Shown here: positions 40,242-49,437 of the stretch, piece after piece | How positions within the stretch are numbered: position 1 is the stretch's first letter | Layout of the letters: every line of letters starts with the position of its first letter | DNA from: Actinorhabdospora filicis | Lineage (GTDB): Bacteria; Actinomycetota; Actinomycetes; Mycobacteriales; Micromonosporaceae | Direction of reading: 5' to 3' | Assembly (NCBI RefSeq): GCF_030269765.1 | Contig: NZ_BSTX01000001.1 | Span: 660,009 to 724,008, forward strand | Length of the DNA stretch: 64,000 bases | Program-made: the position numbers and the translations under genes | Notes under the pieces: model-generated | Seen by the model: the letters and a program-made list of their open reading frames with translations, nothing else | What the model was told of the DNA's origin: nothing | The model's database searches: none

Positions 40242-43200
40242 TCAGGACGCCGAGGCCGACGCCTGCACAAGGGTGCGGATCTGCCGCAGCAGCACCGACA
40301 GCGCCGCCAGGTCGGCCCGCGAGTGGACGAACTCGCCCATCGCGTTCTGCACCCGCTCCAGGGTGGGCGCGTTCTGGCCCTCCCACGAGGTGACCCGCTC
40401 GGCGGCGGTGTCCTCGGCCTCGGTGGAGGTCAGGACCTCCGCGGTGAGCGCCGCGACGGCCGCGTACAGGTCGTAGCGCAGCGCCATGCGCGCCAGCGTC
40501 TGCCAGCGGTCCTCGCGCGGCAGGTCGGAGATCCGGTCCAGCACCGCGTCGACGGTGAAGCGGTCGTTGATGGTGAAGTACACCTCGGCGACCTCTTCCA
40601 GCGGACGGCCCGAAGCCGCGGCCACCTCGACCACGTCGATGAGCCCGAAACCGTAGATCAGGCACGACAGCCGCTCGGCCAGCTCCGGCGGCAGGCCGCT
40701 GTCGGCCAGACGCCCGGCGTAACGCACCATCGCCGCGTGCTCCGAGCCGCGCAGCAGCTCCGGCATCCGGCCCAGCAGCGCCGACACGCCGTCCCGCAGC
40801 CGCCCGATCTCCGACTGCACGTCGATCGGGACGCGCCGGTTCTGCACCAGCCAGCGCACGCCCCGGTCCAGCAGGCGGCGGATCACCAGGTAGGCGGCGA
40901 CCTGCGCGTCGGTGGTGGCCACGTTGTCGAGGGCCTCCACGTCCTTCCACAGCGACCGCAGCCCGAAGACGTCGCGGATCACCGTGTAGGCGCGGATGGC
41001 GTCGGCCGAGGACGCCCCGGTCTCCTCCACCACGCGGAACACGAAGGACGTGCCACCCCGGTTGACCACCTCGTTGACCAGCGCGGTCGTCACGATCTCG
41101 CGGCGCAGCGGGTGCTCGGGCATGATCCGGGCGAACCGTTCCCGCAGCGGGTGCGGGAAGTAGTCGGTGAGGACCGAGGAGGTCCACACGTCGTCCGGCA
41201 GCGCCGAGTCGAGGATCTCGTTCTCCAGGTCGATCTTCACGTAGGACAGGCCGACGGCGAACTCCGGACGGGTCAGGCCCATGCCGCTCTTCGCGCGCTG
41301 GGTCAGCTCGTCGTCCTCCGGCAGGCCCTCCAGACGGCGGTCCAGCCCGGCGTGCTTCTCCAGGTAGGACAGCAGGCGGCGGTGTACCGGCAGCAGCGTC
41401 AGCGACTGCGTGGTGGCCACGCCCAGGGCGGTGCTCTGCTCGTAGTTGTCGCGCAGGACCAGCTCGCCGACCTCGTCGGTCATCTCGGCCAGCAGGCCGT
41501 CGCGGTCGGCGACGTCGAGCTTCCCCGAGGTGATCGCCCGCGACAGCAGGACCTTGATGTTGACCTCGTGGTCGGAGCAGTCCACCCCGGCGGAGTTGTC
41601 GATGAAGTCGGTGGCCACGTGCCCGCCGTTCAGCGCGAACTCCACCCGGCCGAGCTGGGTCAGGCCCAGGTTGCCGCCCTCGCCGACGACCTTGCAGCGC
41701 AGCTCGCGGCCGTCGACGCGCAGGGTGTCGTTGGCCTTGTCGCCGACCTCGGCGTTGGTCTCGGTGTGCGCCTTGACGTAGGTGCCGATGCCACCGTTCC
41801 ACAGCAGGTCCACCGGGGCCGACAGGATCGCGTGGATCAGGTCGTTCGGGGCCATCGCGGTGACGTCCTCGCCGAGCCCGAGGGCCGCGCGGACCTGCGG
41901 GCTGACCGGGATCGCCTTGAGGCTGCGCGGGTAGACGCCGCCGCCGGCGCTGATCAGCGACTTGTCGTAGTCGTCCCACGTCGAGCGCGGCAGGTCGAAC
42001 ATGCGCCGCCGCTCGGCGAAGGAGACCGCCGGGTCGGGGTCCGGGTCCAGGAACACGTGCATGTGGTTGAACGCCGCGACCAGCTTGATGTGCTCGCTGA
42101 GCAGCATCCCGTTGCCGAAGACGTCACCGGCCATGTCGCCCACGCCGACGCAGGTGAAGTCCTGCGTCTGGGTGTCGGTGCCCAGCTCCCGGAAGTGGTG
42201 CTTGACCGACTCCCACGCGCCGCGCGCGGTGATGCCCATCTTCTTGTGGTCGTAACCGGCCGAGCCGCCCGAGGCGAAGGCGTCGCCCAGCCAGAAGCCG
42301 TAGGCCACCGCGATCTCATTGGCGATGTCGGAGAACGTCGCGGTGCCCTTGTCGGCGGCCACCACCAGGTACGGGTCGTCGCCGTCGTGGCGGACGACCT
42401 CCACCGGAGGCACGACCTTGCCGGAGGGGTCGAGGTTGTCGGTGATGTCCAGCAGCGCCGAGATGAACGCCTTGTAGCAGGCCACGCCCTCGGCGAAGAA
42501 CGCGTCGCGGTCGGCGGGCGGGTTCTTCAGGACGAAACCGCCCTTGGCGCCCACCGGCACGATCACCGAGTTCTTCACCATCTGCGCCTTGACCAGGCCC
42601 AGGATCTCGGTGCGGAAGTCCTCCCGCCGGTCCGACCAGCGCAGGCCACCGCGCGCCACGGCGCCGAAGCGCAGGTGCACGCCCTCGAAGTCGGGCGAGT
42701 ACACGAAGATCTCGTACTTCGGCCGCGGCGCCGGGAGCAGGTCGGCGAGCCGCTGCGGGTCCAGCTTGAACGACACCGGCGACTTCGCGCGCTGCGCCTT
42801 CTGGAAGTAGGACGTGCGCAGGGTCGACTGGATCAGCAGCAGGAACGCCCGCATGATCCGGTCGGCGTCGAGGCTGGCGACCTGGTCCAGGTCGGTGCGG
42901 ATCCGCTCGACGATGGCCGCGGCCGACTCGTCGCGGGCCCCGGCGGTCAGCTGCAGCTCCGGGTCGAAGCGGGTCTCGAACAGCTCCACCATGGCCGCCG
43001 CGATGTGCGGGTGCGCCACGAAGGTCTGCCACATGAACCGCTGCGAGTGGATCGAACCGGCCTGCCGCAGGTACTTGGCGTAGGCGCGCAGGATGACCAC
43101 CTGCCGCCAGGTCAGGTTCGCCCGCAGCACCAGCTCGTTGAAGCCGTCGACCTCGGACTCGCCGCGCCAGGCCGCCGAGAAGGCGTTCTCCACCTTCGTG

Positions 43201-45113
43201 CGCACCTGCGGGACCTGCACCTCCAGGTCCGAGGGGAGCTTCAGGCCGAAGTTGTAGACGTAGATGACGTCGTCGTTCCGGTCGATCTCGTAGGGGCGCT
43301 CGTCGGCGACCTGCACGCCCAGGGAGTGCAGCACCGGCAGCACCGCCGACAGCATCATCGGCTCGCCGTAGCGGAACACCTTGAAGCGAACGTCGTCATC
43401 GCGCTTGCGGTGCCGGAACAGGTGCAGCGCCAGCTCGCCGGGCTCGTCGAGGAGCTCCAGCTTCATGATGTCCTTGGCCGCCTCGAAGGGCGTGTGCTCG
43501 TCCTTGTACGTCTGCGAGAACGCGTGGACGTAGCGCTGGTACAGCTCGTGCGCCTGCTCCTCGCCGAGCTTGAGGTCCAGCAGCAGCGCGAAGTCGGCGT
43601 CCCAGGACCGGGTCGCCTCGCTCAGCGCGTTCTGGATCTCCTCGACGTCCACGTTCGCCGGCGGGTTCGCCGGGTCGGTGTGGATGATGTAGTGGATGCG
43701 CGCCAGCGGCGAGTCGGCCACCCGCGTGGTGTAGTCGGCGCCGACGGCGTTGAGGCGCTCCGACAGGATCGTCTCGATCTTGAGCCGGTTGTCGGTGTTG
43801 AAGCGGTCGCGCGGCAGGAACAGCAGGCACGAGATGAACCGGCCGTAGGCGTCCTTGCGCAGGAACAGCCGCAGCCTGCGGCGGCCCGCCAGCCGCAGCA
43901 CGCCCATCGTGGTCGCGTACAGCTCGTCGGTGGTGATCTGGAACAGGTCGTCGCGCGGGTAGGTCTCCATGATCGCCAGGAGGTCCTTGCCCGAGTGGCC
44001 CGTCGCGGCCAGACCCGACCGCTGGAGCACCTCGGCGACCTTGCGGCGCACCACCGGCAGCTCCCGCACCGAGTGCAGGTAGGCCGCGGAGGTGAACAAG
44101 CCCAGGAAGCGGCGCTCGCCGATGACGTTGCCGTCGTCGTCGAAGACCTTGAAGCCGATGTAGTCCAGGTAGGCGTTGCGGTGGACGGTGGACTTCGAGT
44201 TGGCCTTGGTGATGATCAGCAGGCGCTTCTCAAGGACCTTCTCGGCCGCCTCGGGCGCCATCGTGGTCAGCACCTTCGGCGCGACCTGGTCCTGGCGCAG
44301 GATGCCCAGGCCGGTGCCGAGGACCGCGCACAGGGCCTGGCCCTGCGGGGTCTCCTTGAGCCGGTACTCGCGGTAGCCCAGGAACGTGAAGTGGTCGTCG
44401 GTGAGCCAGCGCAGCAGGTCGACGGCGTCGGTGATGTCCTTGCCGGGCACCGGCGGCTGCTTGTCGGCGCGGCTGAGCGAGTCGGCCAGGCCCAGGGCCT
44501 GGTCGCGCATGCGCTGCCAGTCCTCGACGACCTCGCGGACGTCGGTGAGGACCCGCAGGATGTCATTGTGCAGCGCCTCGACGTCCCCGGTCTCGCGCTG
44601 CCGCTCGATCTCGATGTGCATCCAGCTCTCGGCGACTCCCGCGGGGTCGGAGTCGGCCGGCACCGTCTCAAGGGCGCCCATGACCGCGCGGCGGAGCTGC
44701 ACCTGCGGGTGCACCAGCAGGTGGACCTCGATGTTGCGGCGCGTGAACAGCGCCGTGAGGGAGTCGACGAGGAACGGCATGTCATCGGTCACGATGTCGA
44801 TGACGGTGCGCGCGCCGTCGTGCAGGGCCTCGGGCGGACCCGGCTCGGTGGCGGACAGGGAGAGCTTCACCTCGCCCGGGAGCCGCTGCCCGGCGAGCTC
44901 TCGGTGGTGGACGGTTATCGCCACCAGGTCCTCGGGATCGCGGCCGACGAGATCCTCGTCGGGCACCAGTCGCCAGTAGAGCCTTAGCAGCTCCGCCAGG
45001 TCCGCGTCCCCTCCCGTCAGCGCTACGGCGTCGGCGACGAGTCGTTCCCTATTGGGAACGTCGTCGTCGAGATTGCCTTCGGAAGCTTCGTCGTCTGACA
45101 CCATGGGCAGCAT
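40242..45113 (-). CDS. gdh: NAD-specific glutamate dehydrogenase, large (GDH-L180 type)
   Basis: A 1623-residue enzyme that deaminates glutamate to 2-oxoglutarate with NAD. An N-terminal region with ACT-like elements (DDMPFLVDSLTALFTRRNIEVHLLVHP) is followed by the catalytic core, with RWSDRREDFRTEILGLVKAQM, KGGFVLKNPP (about 860) and the nucleotide-domain text GVGDMAGDVFGNGMLLSE (about 990). The long C-terminal helical region ends in low-complexity ASASAS. The length is typical of the 180-kDa class first studied in Streptomyces. The start MLPMVSDDEAS has GGAG 6 bases upstream; an ATG 30 bases further up is less likely. Confidence 0.96.
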   Translation of the reverse strand: MLPMVSDDEASEGNLDDDVPNRERLVADAVALTGGDADLAELLRLYWRLVPDEDLVGRDPEDLVAITVHHRELAGQRLPGEVKLSLSATEPGPPEALHDGARTVIDIVTDDMPFLVDSLTALFTRRNIEVHLLVHPQVQLRRAVMGALETVPADSDPAGVAESWMHIEIERQRETGDVEALHNDILRVLTDVREVVEDWQRMRDQALGLADSLSRADKQPPVPGKDITDAVDLLRWLTDDHFTFLGYREYRLKETPQGQALCAVLGTGLGILRQDQVAPKVLTTMAPEAAEKVLEKRLLIITKANSKSTVHRNAYLDYIGFKVFDDDGNVIGERRFLGLFTSAAYLHSVRELPVVRRKVAEVLQRSGLAATGHSGKDLLAIMETYPRDDLFQITTDELYATTMGVLRLAGRRRLRLFLRKDAYGRFISCLLFLPRDRFNTDNRLKIETILSERLNAVGADYTTRVADSPLARIHYIIHTDPANPPANVDVEEIQNALSEATRSWDADFALLLDLKLGEEQAHELYQRYVHAFSQTYKDEHTPFEAAKDIMKLELLDEPGELALHLFRHRKRDDDVRFKVFRYGEPMMLSAVLPVLHSLGVQVADERPYEIDRNDDVIYVYNFGLKLPSDLEVQVPQVRTKVENAFSAAWRGESEVDGFNELVLRANLTWRQVVILRAYAKYLRQAGSIHSQRFMWQTFVAHPHIAAAMVELFETRFDPELQLTAGARDESAAAIVERIRTDLDQVASLDADRIMRAFLLLIQSTLRTSYFQKAQRAKSPVSFKLDPQRLADLLPAPRPKYEIFVYSPDFEGVHLRFGAVARGGLRWSDRREDFRTEILGLVKAQMVKNSVIVPVGAKGGFVLKNPPADRDAFFAEGVACYKAFISALLDITDNLDPSGKVVPPVEVVRHDGDDPYLVVAADKGTATFSDIANEIAVAYGFWLGDAFASGGSAGYDHKKMGITARGAWESVKHHFRELGTDTQTQDFTCVGVGDMAGDVFGNGMLLSEHIKLVAAFNHMHVFLDPDPDPAVSFAERRRMFDLPRSTWDDYDKSLISAGGGVYPRSLKAIPVSPQVRAALGLGEDVTAMAPNDLIHAILSAPVDLLWNGGIGTYVKAHTETNAEVGDKANDTLRVDGRELRCKVVGEGGNLGLTQLGRVEFALNGGHVATDFIDNSAGVDCSDHEVNIKVLLSRAITSGKLDVADRDGLLAEMTDEVGELVLRDNYEQSTALGVATTQSLTLLPVHRRLLSYLEKHAGLDRRLEGLPEDDELTQRAKSGMGLTRPEFAVGLSYVKIDLENEILDSALPDDVWTSSVLTDYFPHPLRERFARIMPEHPLRREIVTTALVNEVVNRGGTSFVFRVVEETGASSADAIRAYTVIRDVFGLRSLWKDVEALDNVATTDAQVAAYLVIRRLLDRGVRWLVQNRRVPIDVQSEIGRLRDGVSALLGRMPELLRGSEHAAMVRYAGRLADSGLPPELAERLSCLIYGFGLIDVVEVAAASGRPLEEVAEVYFTINDRFTVDAVLDRISDLPREDRWQTLARMALRYDLYAAVAALTAEVLTSTEAEDTAAERVTSWEGQNAPTLERVQNAMGEFVHSRADLAALSVLLRQIRTLVQASASAS

Positions 45114-45194
45114 CGGGTCTCCAGTCCGAGTGATGATCCACAACGTCGTGGACCGCTCCGGTACTGAGCCTACGTCGCGTCCTTCTCGGGCCGG

Positions 45195-46094
45195 TCAGGT
45201 GAGGGCCCGGACAATTGTGTCCACCACGTCGGCGGCCAGCCGTCCGTCCGGGTCGTAGTCGGGGTCGAAGACCGTGACCTCCAGGCCGAGGCAGGTGTCT
45301 TCGCTGGTCAGCTCCCTGATGAGCTGTTCGAGCTCACTGTGTGCGATGCCACCCGGGTCGGGTCCGTCGACGGCCGGCATGACTGACGGATCGAGGACAT
45401 CGACATCCACGTGCAACCAGAACCCGTCCACCTGCGTGAGTTGGGACCCGACCCACTCGACGGTGCGGTTGGCTCCGGCGGCGCGCAGTTGCGGGACGGT
45501 CCGGTAGGCGATCCCGGCGGCGGTGAGTTCGACGCGGTGGTCGTCGGAGTCGCGGATGCCCAGGACGGCGACGTCGCTCTCGGCGACGTAGGGGCGCAGC
45601 CCGTCGATGTCGGTGAGGTCGGGCTGCCCGCGTCCGGTGACCAGCGCGAGGTCCTCACCGGCGGCGGCGCCGACGTAGGGCGAGTTGCCGGGGTGGCGGT
45701 AGTCGGAGTGGCCGTCGATGAAGACCAGGCCGTGGCGTTCGCCGTCGCGTTTGGCGCGGCGGCGCATGGCCAGGGCGGTGCCCAGCAGGACGGAGCAGTC
45801 GCCGCCCAGGACGAGGGGGCGGTAGCCGCCGTCGATGAGGTTGTTGACGCGGTCGGCGAGGCGCCGGGAGTACCAGGCGATCTCGGCGGCGTGGCAGACG
45901 CCGTCGCCGGGTTTCCAGTCGCCGGGGTCGTAGCGGGGCGCGGTGAGACAGCCCGCGTCGTGCGCGCCGAGCCGCCCGACGAGCCCGTGGTCCCGCAGCG
46001 CGCCGGGCGCTTTCGCGCATCCGGGCACCGCGGTGGGCGTGGGGGGCCGCAGCCCCAGGTTCGACGGCGCGTCGAGCACCGCGAGCTGTCTCAT
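45195..46094 (-). CDS. Arginase/agmatinase/formiminoglutamase family ureohydrolase
   Basis: A 299-residue enzyme with all Mn-binding motifs: VLGGDCSVLLG, FIDGHSDYRHP (DxHxD) and HVDVDVLDPSVMPAVDGPDPGG (DxD). GL near the end (LGLEVTVFDPDYD) supplies the last Glu. It hydrolyses a guanidino compound to urea. Which one (arginine, agmatine, guanidinobutyrate) is not decidable by eye. The start MRQLAVLDAPSNLGL at 46094 is chosen. It is downstream of the thioredoxin-fold gene with 13 bases between. Confidence 0.92.
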   Translation of the reverse strand: MRQLAVLDAPSNLGLRPPTPTAVPGCAKAPGALRDHGLVGRLGAHDAGCLTAPRYDPGDWKPGDGVCHAAEIAWYSRRLADRVNNLIDGGYRPLVLGGDCSVLLGTALAMRRRAKRDGERHGLVFIDGHSDYRHPGNSPYVGAAAGEDLALVTGRGQPDLTDIDGLRPYVAESDVAVLGIRDSDDHRVELTAAGIAYRTVPQLRAAGANRTVEWVGSQLTQVDGFWLHVDVDVLDPSVMPAVDGPDPGGIAHSELEQLIRELTSEDTCLGLEVTVFDPDYDPDGRLAADVVDTIVRALT

Positions 46095-46107
46095 GCCTCT
46101 CACTCTG

Positions 46108-47004
46108 TCAGAACAGCACGGTCATGAGCTGTCTGCGCGCCTTGGCGACCGCCGGGTCGTCGGGGGCGGCGATGGCGAACAGCTCGACGAGGTGCTTGCG
46201 GGCGGCTTCGCGGTCGGGCCCGGCGGTGCGGGAGACGAGCGCGATGAGGCGGGCGTAGGCGTTCTCGGCGTCGCCGGTGAGGACCTCCAGGTCGGCGGCG
46301 AGGGTCTGGGCGGCGACGTCGCCGGGCGCGGCGTCGGCGGCGGCGATCGCGGCGGCGGGGTCGGCGCCGTCGGTGCGGCGCAGCAGCCCGACCTGGGTGA
46401 GCCCGGCCTCGGCGTCGGCGTGGCCCGGGTACTCCGACAGGAAGCGGCGGTAGGCGGCCTCGGCGCCGTCGTAGTCGCCGTCGGCGAGCTTGTCCTCGGC
46501 GTCGGCGAGCGCGGGGTCGAGGGGCTGCTCGGGGGTTTCGAGTCCGGCGGCCTTGAGGAGGCTGTCGATCCAGGGGCGCAGGGCGGCTTCGGGCTGGGGG
46601 CCTTCGAAGGCGTCCACGGTCTGGCCGCCGAAGAGGGCGAGGACGGTGGGGACGACGCGGATGCCGGCCTCCATGGCGAGCCGCTGGGCGTCGTTGACGT
46701 CGACCTTGGCCAGGGTCCAGGAGCCGCCGCCTTCGGCCGCGAGGGCTTCCAGGACGGGGACGAGCTGCGCGGAGGACGGGTCCTGCGGCACCCAGAAGAC
46801 CACGACGACGGGGGTGGTGCGGGAGCGCTCGGCGACCTCGCTCTGGAAGGTGGCCTCGGTGACGTCGATGACGGCGACGCCGCCGCCCTCGCCCTGGGCG
46901 GGGGCGGGGCGTGAGGCGGGCGGGGCGGGACGGGGGGTGCCCAGTCCGGAGAGGTCTACGGCCCCGCGGGTGAAGATCGAGTCACGTGGGTGCGGCTGCG
47001 TCAT
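46108..47004 (-). CDS. Thioredoxin-fold TPR protein (CnoX/YbbN-like co-chaperone)
   Basis: A 298-residue protein. The thioredoxin-like domain (about 45-155) keeps the fold text VVVVFWVPQDPSSAQLVP and AGIRVVPTVLALFGGQTVDAFEG but has no CxxC: the active-site position reads PQDPSSAQ. A TPR-like helical region follows (DKLADGDYDGAEAAYRRFLSEYPGHADAEAGLTQ). This is the CnoX arrangement, in which the protein acts as a holdase passing substrates to chaperones. With no Cys at the active site it cannot do redox chemistry. Confidence 0.85.
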   Translation of the reverse strand: MTQPHPRDSIFTRGAVDLSGLGTPRPAPPASRPAPAQGEGGGVAVIDVTEATFQSEVAERSRTTPVVVVFWVPQDPSSAQLVPVLEALAAEGGGSWTLAKVDVNDAQRLAMEAGIRVVPTVLALFGGQTVDAFEGPQPEAALRPWIDSLLKAAGLETPEQPLDPALADAEDKLADGDYDGAEAAYRRFLSEYPGHADAEAGLTQVGLLRRTDGADPAAAIAAADAAPGDVAAQTLAADLEVLTGDAENAYARLIALVSRTAGPDREAARKHLVELFAIAAPDDPAVAKARRQLMTVLF

Positions 47005-47056
47005 GGGTCAAGTTTTGCATTGCCGTGCGCGTGAGGTCGCGGGCGACCCGCGCGAG

Positions 47057-47090
47057 GAGGCCGCCGTCCCATCGCGGGGTCGGCGGCCTC
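47057..47090. terminator. Hairpin after the second MFS gene
   Basis: GAGGCCGCCG and its complement are separated by 14 bases, just beyond the MFS stop on the minus strand. Confidence 0.55.
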
Positions 47091-47103
47091 GGGTCCGGGC
47101 GGG

Positions 47104-48552
47104 TCAGTGGACGTCGGCGCGGGCCTTGCGGGGCAGCAGGAATCCGAGCAGGAAGACCAGGCCGAGGAGCGCGGCGCAGACGAGCATGGTGTCGCGTACG
47201 GCGGGCACGTAGGAGGGGGTGTCCATGGGGCCGATGAGCTCGAAGAACAGGGTGCCGATGCCGGCGGCTCCGGCGGCTCCGCCGAACTGCTGGATGGAGG
47301 TGAGGACGCCGGAGGCCGAGCCGATCTCGCGGTCGCCGACGGCGTTGAGGACGATGGAGAACAGCGGCGCGAAGACCATGCCCATGCCGATGCCGGAGAC
47401 TCCGGTGCCGAGGGCGAAGGTCCACGGGCTGGGATCGGCGGGGAGGTTCCCGAGGGTGTTCCACAGCAGGAGCATCCCGCCGATCATGACGAGCAGGCCG
47501 ACGTGCAGGACGGGGCGGCCGACCTTGGCGGCGAGTCCGCCTCCGGCGATGGCGCCGAGGGCGGTGCCCAGCGACCAGGGCGCCAGGGAGAGCCCGGCGT
47601 CGAAGGCGTCGAATCCGAGGCTCATCTGGGCGAACAGGTTGAACACCAGCATCACGCCGATCATGGCGCCGAAGAAGACGGTGGTGACCAGGACGCCGGA
47701 GACGAAGGCGCGGCTGCGGAAGATGCCGGGCTCGATGAGCGGGTCGCGTCCCTTGGTGACGCGGTGGCGCTGGTGGAGGGCGAGGAGGGCGAAGACGACG
47801 ACGGAGGCGGCCAGCGAGATCCAGGTCCAGGCGGGCCAGTCCTCTTCGCGGCCCTGGACGAGGGGGTAGACGGCGAGGAAGGCCCCGGCGGAGGCCAGGA
47901 TCGCGCCGAGCACGTCGAGGCGGGGCGAGTCGGGGAGCTTGGCCTCGGGCAGCAGCTTCAGTCCGGCGAGGATGACGGCGAGGCCGAGGGGGAGGTTGAT
48001 CAGGAAGATCGCGCGCCAGCCGGTGCCGAAGAGGTCGGCGTCGACGAGCCAGCCGCCCAGCAGGGGGCCGGCCATCGCGGCCAGGCCCATCGCGGGGCCG
48101 AAGACGCCGAAGGCGGCGGCGAGCTCCTTGCCCTTGAACATGTGCCGGATGAGGCCCATGCCCTGCGGGATCATGATCGCGCCGAGCAGGCCCTGGAGGA
48201 GGCGCGCGCCGATGAGGGTGGCGGGGCCCTGGGCGATGGCGCAGAGCGCGGAGGCGGCGGTGAATCCGGCGGCGCCGATGATGAACATGCGTTTGCGGCC
48301 GAGGATGTCGCCGAGGCGTCCGCCGATCATGAGGCCGACGGCGAGGGCGAGGCTGTAGGCGGCCATGACCCACTGGAGGGTGGAGAGGCCGCCGCCGACG
48401 CCCTCGCGGATGGAGGGCCCGGCGACATTGACGATGGTGCCGTCGAGCAGGTCCATGATCTCGGCGATCAGCAGGACGGCGAGCGCGGCCCAGCGGAGGC
48501 GGTGGGCGGGTGCTGTTTCCGGTGCGCGGGTCTCTTCTGCGGCGACGGACAT
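47104..48552 (-). CDS. MFS transporter, DHA2 multidrug exporter type
   Basis: A 482-residue, 14-TM pump. TM1 is EIMDLLDGTIVNVAGPSI, motif A-like GGRLGDILGRKRMFI and motif C GPAMGLAAMAGPLLGG. It ends with a soluble basic tail LLPRKARADVH. It is closely related to the pump at 8205-9683, with the same order of motifs. It is divergent from a TetR regulator; the 134-bp gap is filled with operator copies, so drug-responsive derepression is expected. Confidence 0.93.
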   Translation of the reverse strand: MSVAAEETRAPETAPAHRLRWAALAVLLIAEIMDLLDGTIVNVAGPSIREGVGGGLSTLQWVMAAYSLALAVGLMIGGRLGDILGRKRMFIIGAAGFTAASALCAIAQGPATLIGARLLQGLLGAIMIPQGMGLIRHMFKGKELAAAFGVFGPAMGLAAMAGPLLGGWLVDADLFGTGWRAIFLINLPLGLAVILAGLKLLPEAKLPDSPRLDVLGAILASAGAFLAVYPLVQGREEDWPAWTWISLAASVVVFALLALHQRHRVTKGRDPLIEPGIFRSRAFVSGVLVTTVFFGAMIGVMLVFNLFAQMSLGFDAFDAGLSLAPWSLGTALGAIAGGGLAAKVGRPVLHVGLLVMIGGMLLLWNTLGNLPADPSPWTFALGTGVSGIGMGMVFAPLFSIVLNAVGDREIGSASGVLTSIQQFGGAAGAAGIGTLFFELIGPMDTPSYVPAVRDTMLVCAALLGLVFLLGFLLPRKARADVH

Positions 48553-48575
48553 CGCGGAACTCCAATGATGTGGGC

Positions 48576-48663
48576 GAACAGTGTTCGGTGAGCTACGAAC
48601 ACTGTTCTACACCCGAACAGTGTTCGTCGTCAAGAACAATGTTCGGATTGCCGTGCAGTGTTC
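48576..48663. promoter_or_regulatory. Array of TetR operators (4 perfect + 1 decayed copy)
   Basis: The 11-bp palindrome GAACAnTGTTC occurs at 48576 (centre G), 48597 (C), 48615 (G) and 48634 (A); GTGCAGTGTTC at 48653 is a decayed copy. Start-to-start distances are 21, 18, 19 and 19 bases, close to two helical turns, so bound dimers would lie on one face. The array spans the whole gap between the MFS and TetR starts. Confidence 0.85.
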
Positions 48664-48686
48664 GGCGAAGGGGCTAGGCTTGGGGC

Positions 48687-49406
48687 ATGAGCAAGCAGCG
48701 ACCCATGTCCTGGCTGTCCACCGGCGCCGACAAACCACCGCGCGAGCGGCTGTCGGTCCCGACGATCGTCGAGGCGGCCTACGCCGTCCTCGACCGCGAC
48801 GGGTTCGACAAGCTGTCCATGCGCGCGGTGGCCGCCGAGCTGGGCGTGGCCGTGTCGTCCCTGTACGCCCACGTGGCCAACAAGGACGCGCTCATGCACC
48901 AGATGTGGGTGCGGTCCTTCCTGGACTCCTACATCCCCGAGCCCACCGAGGACCGCGAGGAGTGGACCGAGCGCCTGCGCCTGTGGGCCCGCAGCACCCG
49001 CGCGGGCCTGCGCTCGCACCGCGACCTCGCCCGGGTGTCGATGGGGCAGACCCCCTTCAGCGACGAATCCCTGCCGCTGCTGGAACGGACCATGGCCTTC
49101 TTCCGCTCCGGCGGCCTGCCCGAGGAGCTCGTCATGGGCGCGGGCGACTTCATGTCCACCTTCATCGAGGGCTTCGTCTACGAGGAGCAGGTCTGGGAGG
49201 AGCGGATGAACTCCGTCAGCCCCTCCGAGCGCCAGGCGATGGTCGACGAGGTCCGCGAGTACTTCGAGCGCCTCGACCCCGAGCTCTACCCGAACATGTC
49301 CCGCCTCGGGCCGGTGGTGATGCGGAACATGCTGAACGACGACCGCTTCGACCGGGCCATCGAGATCTTCATCCAGGGCCTGCTGGCGCAGGCGAATCGG
49401 GGATGA
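48687..49406 (+). CDS. TetR-family transcriptional regulator
   Basis: A 239-residue regulator with N-terminal HTH (RLSVPTIVEAAYAVLDRDGFDKLSMRAVAAELGVAVSSLYAHVANKDALMHQM). The effector domain is the TetR_C type with DFMSTFIEGFVYEEQVWEER. It is divergent from the MFS gene and presumably represses both through the operator array. It is followed by a GNAT gene 31 bases downstream. Confidence 0.93.
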   Translation: MSKQRPMSWLSTGADKPPRERLSVPTIVEAAYAVLDRDGFDKLSMRAVAAELGVAVSSLYAHVANKDALMHQMWVRSFLDSYIPEPTEDREEWTERLRLWARSTRAGLRSHRDLARVSMGQTPFSDESLPLLERTMAFFRSGGLPEELVMGAGDFMSTFIEGFVYEEQVWEERMNSVSPSERQAMVDEVREYFERLDPELYPNMSRLGPVVMRNMLNDDRFDRAIEIFIQGLLAQANRG

Positions 49407-49437
49407 CATGCCCGGTCCCGGCTGGGAGACTGCCCCG

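Noticed and set aside
39927..44987. A very long open frame on the plus strand opposite the glutamate dehydrogenase gene
   Set aside because: It is antisense to an unmistakable gene. The translation is His/Gln/Arg/Val-rich low complexity with no domain, as expected for the complement of a GC-rich coding frame.
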